From NCBI RefSeq assembly GCF_018282095.1, contig NZ_CP074126.1, positions 4,176,341-4,240,340 of the forward strand: a stretch of DNA of 64,000 bases, written 5' to 3'. Below, one piece after another: positions 62,203-64,000 of this stretch. The notes under the pieces are model-generated. The model was not told the DNA's origin. It searched no databases and saw nothing but the letters and a program-made list of their open reading frames with translations. Origin of the DNA: Pseudovibrio brasiliensis. Lineage in GTDB: Bacteria > Pseudomonadota > Alphaproteobacteria > Rhizobiales > Stappiaceae. Every line of letters begins with the position of its first letter. Position 1 is the stretch's first letter. Both the position numbers and the translations under genes were made by a program.

Positions 62203-62856
62203 ATGACAATCACGGATCGGCGCAAGTTCATTCTGGAACAGACACGCATTCACCCTGTTCCCCATGCGCCGTCCATCTCTCTTCACCTCGCAGACGAAAG
62301 CGTCGATCTTTGGCGCATGGGTGAAGAAGAGCTTGAAGAACTTGGTGTCCCCTCCCCCTTCTGGGCGTTCGCATGGGCAGGCGGACAAGCACTAGCACGG
62401 TACATTCTCGACAATCCAGAGGTGGTTCAGGGCAAACGCATCCTAGACTTTGCCAGCGGCTCTGGCCTTGTTGCCATTGCCGCAATGAAAGCAGGTGCAG
62501 CCTCTGCGGTTGCAGCAGACATCGACACTTTTGCTTCCGATGCTGCACTTATCAACGCAGCACAAAACCGTGTCACAATTGAAGTCACAGCAGAAGACCT
62601 CCTTGAGAGCAAGCTGGATGGGTATGACCTGATCTGCTGCGGTGATGTCTTCTACGACCCGGATATGACAGCAAAGGTGCTTAGTTGGTTAGATGCAAGT
62701 CGGAGAGCGGAACCAATCCCGATTCTGGTGGGAGATCCGCAACGCTCCTACTTTCCCACCTCACGGCTTAAACATCTGCAAACCTACGAAATTCCAGTTC
62801 AACGAGAGCTGGAAGATAACGAAACCAAGAAGACCTCCGTCTACGCTTTTGCGTAG
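62203..62856 (+). CDS. Class I methyltransferase, ETF-beta lysine type
   Basis: A 217-residue SAM-dependent methyltransferase. Motif I is LDFASGSGLVAIAAMKAGA with AADID as the acidic strand, and CCGDVFYDPDM in post-motif II. The N-terminal HPVPHAPSISLHLAD and the SPFWAFAWAGGQALARYIL segment match the bacterial relatives of METTL20 (ETFBKMT), which trimethylate lysines of electron-transfer flavoprotein beta. Older annotation calls such proteins nicotinamide N-methylase. Seven bases after the EVE gene, so same operon. Confidence 0.85.
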   Translation: MTITDRRKFILEQTRIHPVPHAPSISLHLADESVDLWRMGEEELEELGVPSPFWAFAWAGGQALARYILDNPEVVQGKRILDFASGSGLVAIAAMKAGAASAVAADIDTFASDAALINAAQNRVTIEVTAEDLLESKLDGYDLICCGDVFYDPDMTAKVLSWLDASRRAEPIPILVGDPQRSYFPTSRLKHLQTYEIPVQRELEDNETKKTSVYAFA

Positions 62857-62871
62857 GACCGACAAAACCGT

Positions 62872-63237
62872 CTACCGATTAGGCCGGCTCACCTCCTCAT
62901 AGAACTGAGCCAGCGACGTGACATTAGCTCCCGTCTGATAGGGAGACGTCAAAGCACATTCAACAATCACAGTTCGCTTATCAACCTGAAGGGAGAAGTC
63001 ACTCGTCAACGGCCACAAGCTCCAGCTGTCCCGCAACGAGTTGTACCGCAGCGAGGTTCCATAGAGTCCCCCATTCACGAGGAGGTTGATCGAAACACTT
63101 CGACGAAAATCATAGGGAACCGTTTCGAACTCAGATCGTGCGGGCAACAGGCTGACATATCGGTGGGCTTTATTGAGAAACATCCATTGTTGTTTCTCCT
63201 CTGTGACATTGCGAAAAACACTCCGATAGATCGCCAT
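62872..63237 (-). CDS. Hypothetical protein
   Basis: A 121-residue protein of unknown function, convergent with the methyltransferase gene. GAGGCGGT before the ATG supports the start. It is basic in the first half (MAIYRSVFRNVTEEKQQWMF) and beta-rich later (SVSINLLVNGGLYGTSLRYN, TVIVECALTSPYQTG). No signal peptide or membrane segment seen. Confidence 0.65.
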   Translation of the reverse strand: MAIYRSVFRNVTEEKQQWMFLNKAHRYVSLLPARSEFETVPYDFRRSVSINLLVNGGLYGTSLRYNSLRDSWSLWPLTSDFSLQVDKRTVIVECALTSPYQTGANVTSLAQFYEEVSRPNR

Positions 63238-63475
63238 ACCGCCTCACTACTGCTGCTGTTAAAACCGGTGCAATATGTGACCTGACGTCAGCTATAGCTT
63301 AGCGTGATTAAGGTGTCTTTGGGTTAGTTAAGGAGCCTCAATCGCAGTTCATTTAATTTTACTCAACTGACCCTTTTGCGAGTGATTTGCTCTTGCAATA
63401 TTTCACCGCACTAGGCCAAAGTGAGGTTCATTTTCTAATCTCAATAAGAATCCGAAGTTTTTAGGGAGCGCTCCA

Positions 63476-64000
63476 ATGCCAACCATCAATCGTCTTGCGG
63501 AAATGCACGATGAAATCACCGCATGGCGCCGTGATTTTCATGAGTATCCTGAAGTCCTTTATGAGACCCATCGCACAGCAGCAAAAGTAGCCGAGATCCT
63601 GCAAGAGATCGGCGTTGATGAAGTTACTACAGGTGTTGGCCGTACGGGCGTAGTCGGCGTTATCAAAGGCCGCAACGGTGGTGCAGGCAAGTCCATCGCC
63701 CTGCGCGCTGACATGGACGCGCTTCCAATGTCCGAAGAAACCGGCAAAGAATACACTTCCAAAAATGAAGGCGCCATGCACGCCTGTGGCCACGACGGCC
63801 ACACCGCAATGCTGCTTGGTACTGCAAAATACCTTGCCGAAACCCGCAACTTCGACGGCACAGTGATCCTCGTATTCCAGCCAGCCGAAGAAGGCGGCGC
63901 TGGCGCAAAAGCAATGATGGATGACGGCCTGTTCACCCGCTGGAACGTCGACGAGATCTACGGCCTGCACAATCAGCCAGGTACTCCAATCGACCACTTC
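63476..64000 (+). CDS. M20-family amidohydrolase (partial, 5' end)
   Basis: The first 175 codons of an aminoacylase/hippurate hydrolase-type metallopeptidase, cut by the window end. It starts at ATG 63476 (GGGAG upstream) as MPTINRLAEMHDEITAWRRD. Metal-binding and family motifs are visible: ALRADMDALPMSEETG, the Cys/His pair in HACGHDGHTAMLLGTA, and FQPAEEGGAGAKAMM with the catalytic glutamates. It should remove an N-acyl group from amino acids or related amides. The 240 bases upstream form its promoter region, with nothing else seen. Confidence 0.92.
   Translation, partial: MPTINRLAEMHDEITAWRRDFHEYPEVLYETHRTAAKVAEILQEIGVDEVTTGVGRTGVVGVIKGRNGGAGKSIALRADMDALPMSEETGKEYTSKNEGAMHACGHDGHTAMLLGTAKYLAETRNFDGTVILVFQPAEEGGAGAKAMMDDGLFTRWNVDEIYGLHNQPGTPIDHF

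Overview
The window looks like chromosome of a marine alphaproteobacterium in the Hyphomicrobiales/Rhodobacterales range. A Pseudovibrio- or Stappiaceae-like genome is my best guess, made from protein recognition and gene order rather than a database search. The backbone carries typical alphaproteobacterial neighbours: a Suv3-type helicase, S4 protein, fdxA, carD, then a second RpoH sigma factor; and hemC-hemD-mitofilin(Mic60-like)-hemY, divergent from tsaD and followed by gpsA. Several genes appear to use TTG or GTG starts.

Layout. 1-24.1 kb is backbone: an AsmA-like protein, TerB-like protein, class I glutamine amidotransferase, acetate transporter, pyruvate carboxylase, a LuxR-type regulator with no luxI in view, the helicase/S4/fdxA/carD/rpoH2 series, a convergent M48 lipoprotein protease plus thermonuclease-like protein, tRNA-Arg(CCT), L-lactate dehydrogenase, and an oxidoreductase/epimerase sugar operon. 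51.9-64 kb is backbone again: tRNA-Thr(CGT), the haem/Mic60 operon, tsaD, a NUDIX protein, gpsA, YciI, EVE, an ETF-beta-type lysine methyltransferase, and an amidohydrolase cut by the window end.

Between them, 24,333-51,942 is a 27.6 kb integrated element in tRNA-Thr(CGT). It is bounded by a 51-bp direct repeat (49/51 identical) of the tRNA 3' half, with a P4-type tyrosine integrase beside the left copy. After a small control/replication-like region (AlpA-type and helix-turn-helix proteins followed by 21-bp repeats) and an IS4 remnant come type VI secretion cargo genes: hcp with a membrane-active effector candidate and a membrane immunity candidate, then vgrG, a DUF2169 adaptor, a PAAR-like protein, a 1511-residue Rhs effector with a distinctive 127-residue C-terminal toxin, and its immunity gene. 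The right part holds a single-chain type ISP restriction-modification enzyme, a 66-residue unknown protein whose leader can fold so as to hide its ribosome-binding site, and a KAP-family NTPase. No T6SS structural genes other than hcp/vgrG are present, so the cargo must rely on an apparatus encoded elsewhere. I read the element as a combined weapon-and-defence island.

Decayed genes include an in-frame TGA-interrupted gene near the right end of the island, a twice-frameshifted ribbon-helix-helix gene beside tRNA-Arg, and the transposase fragment. Three classes of interspersed palindromic repeat lie between backbone genes.
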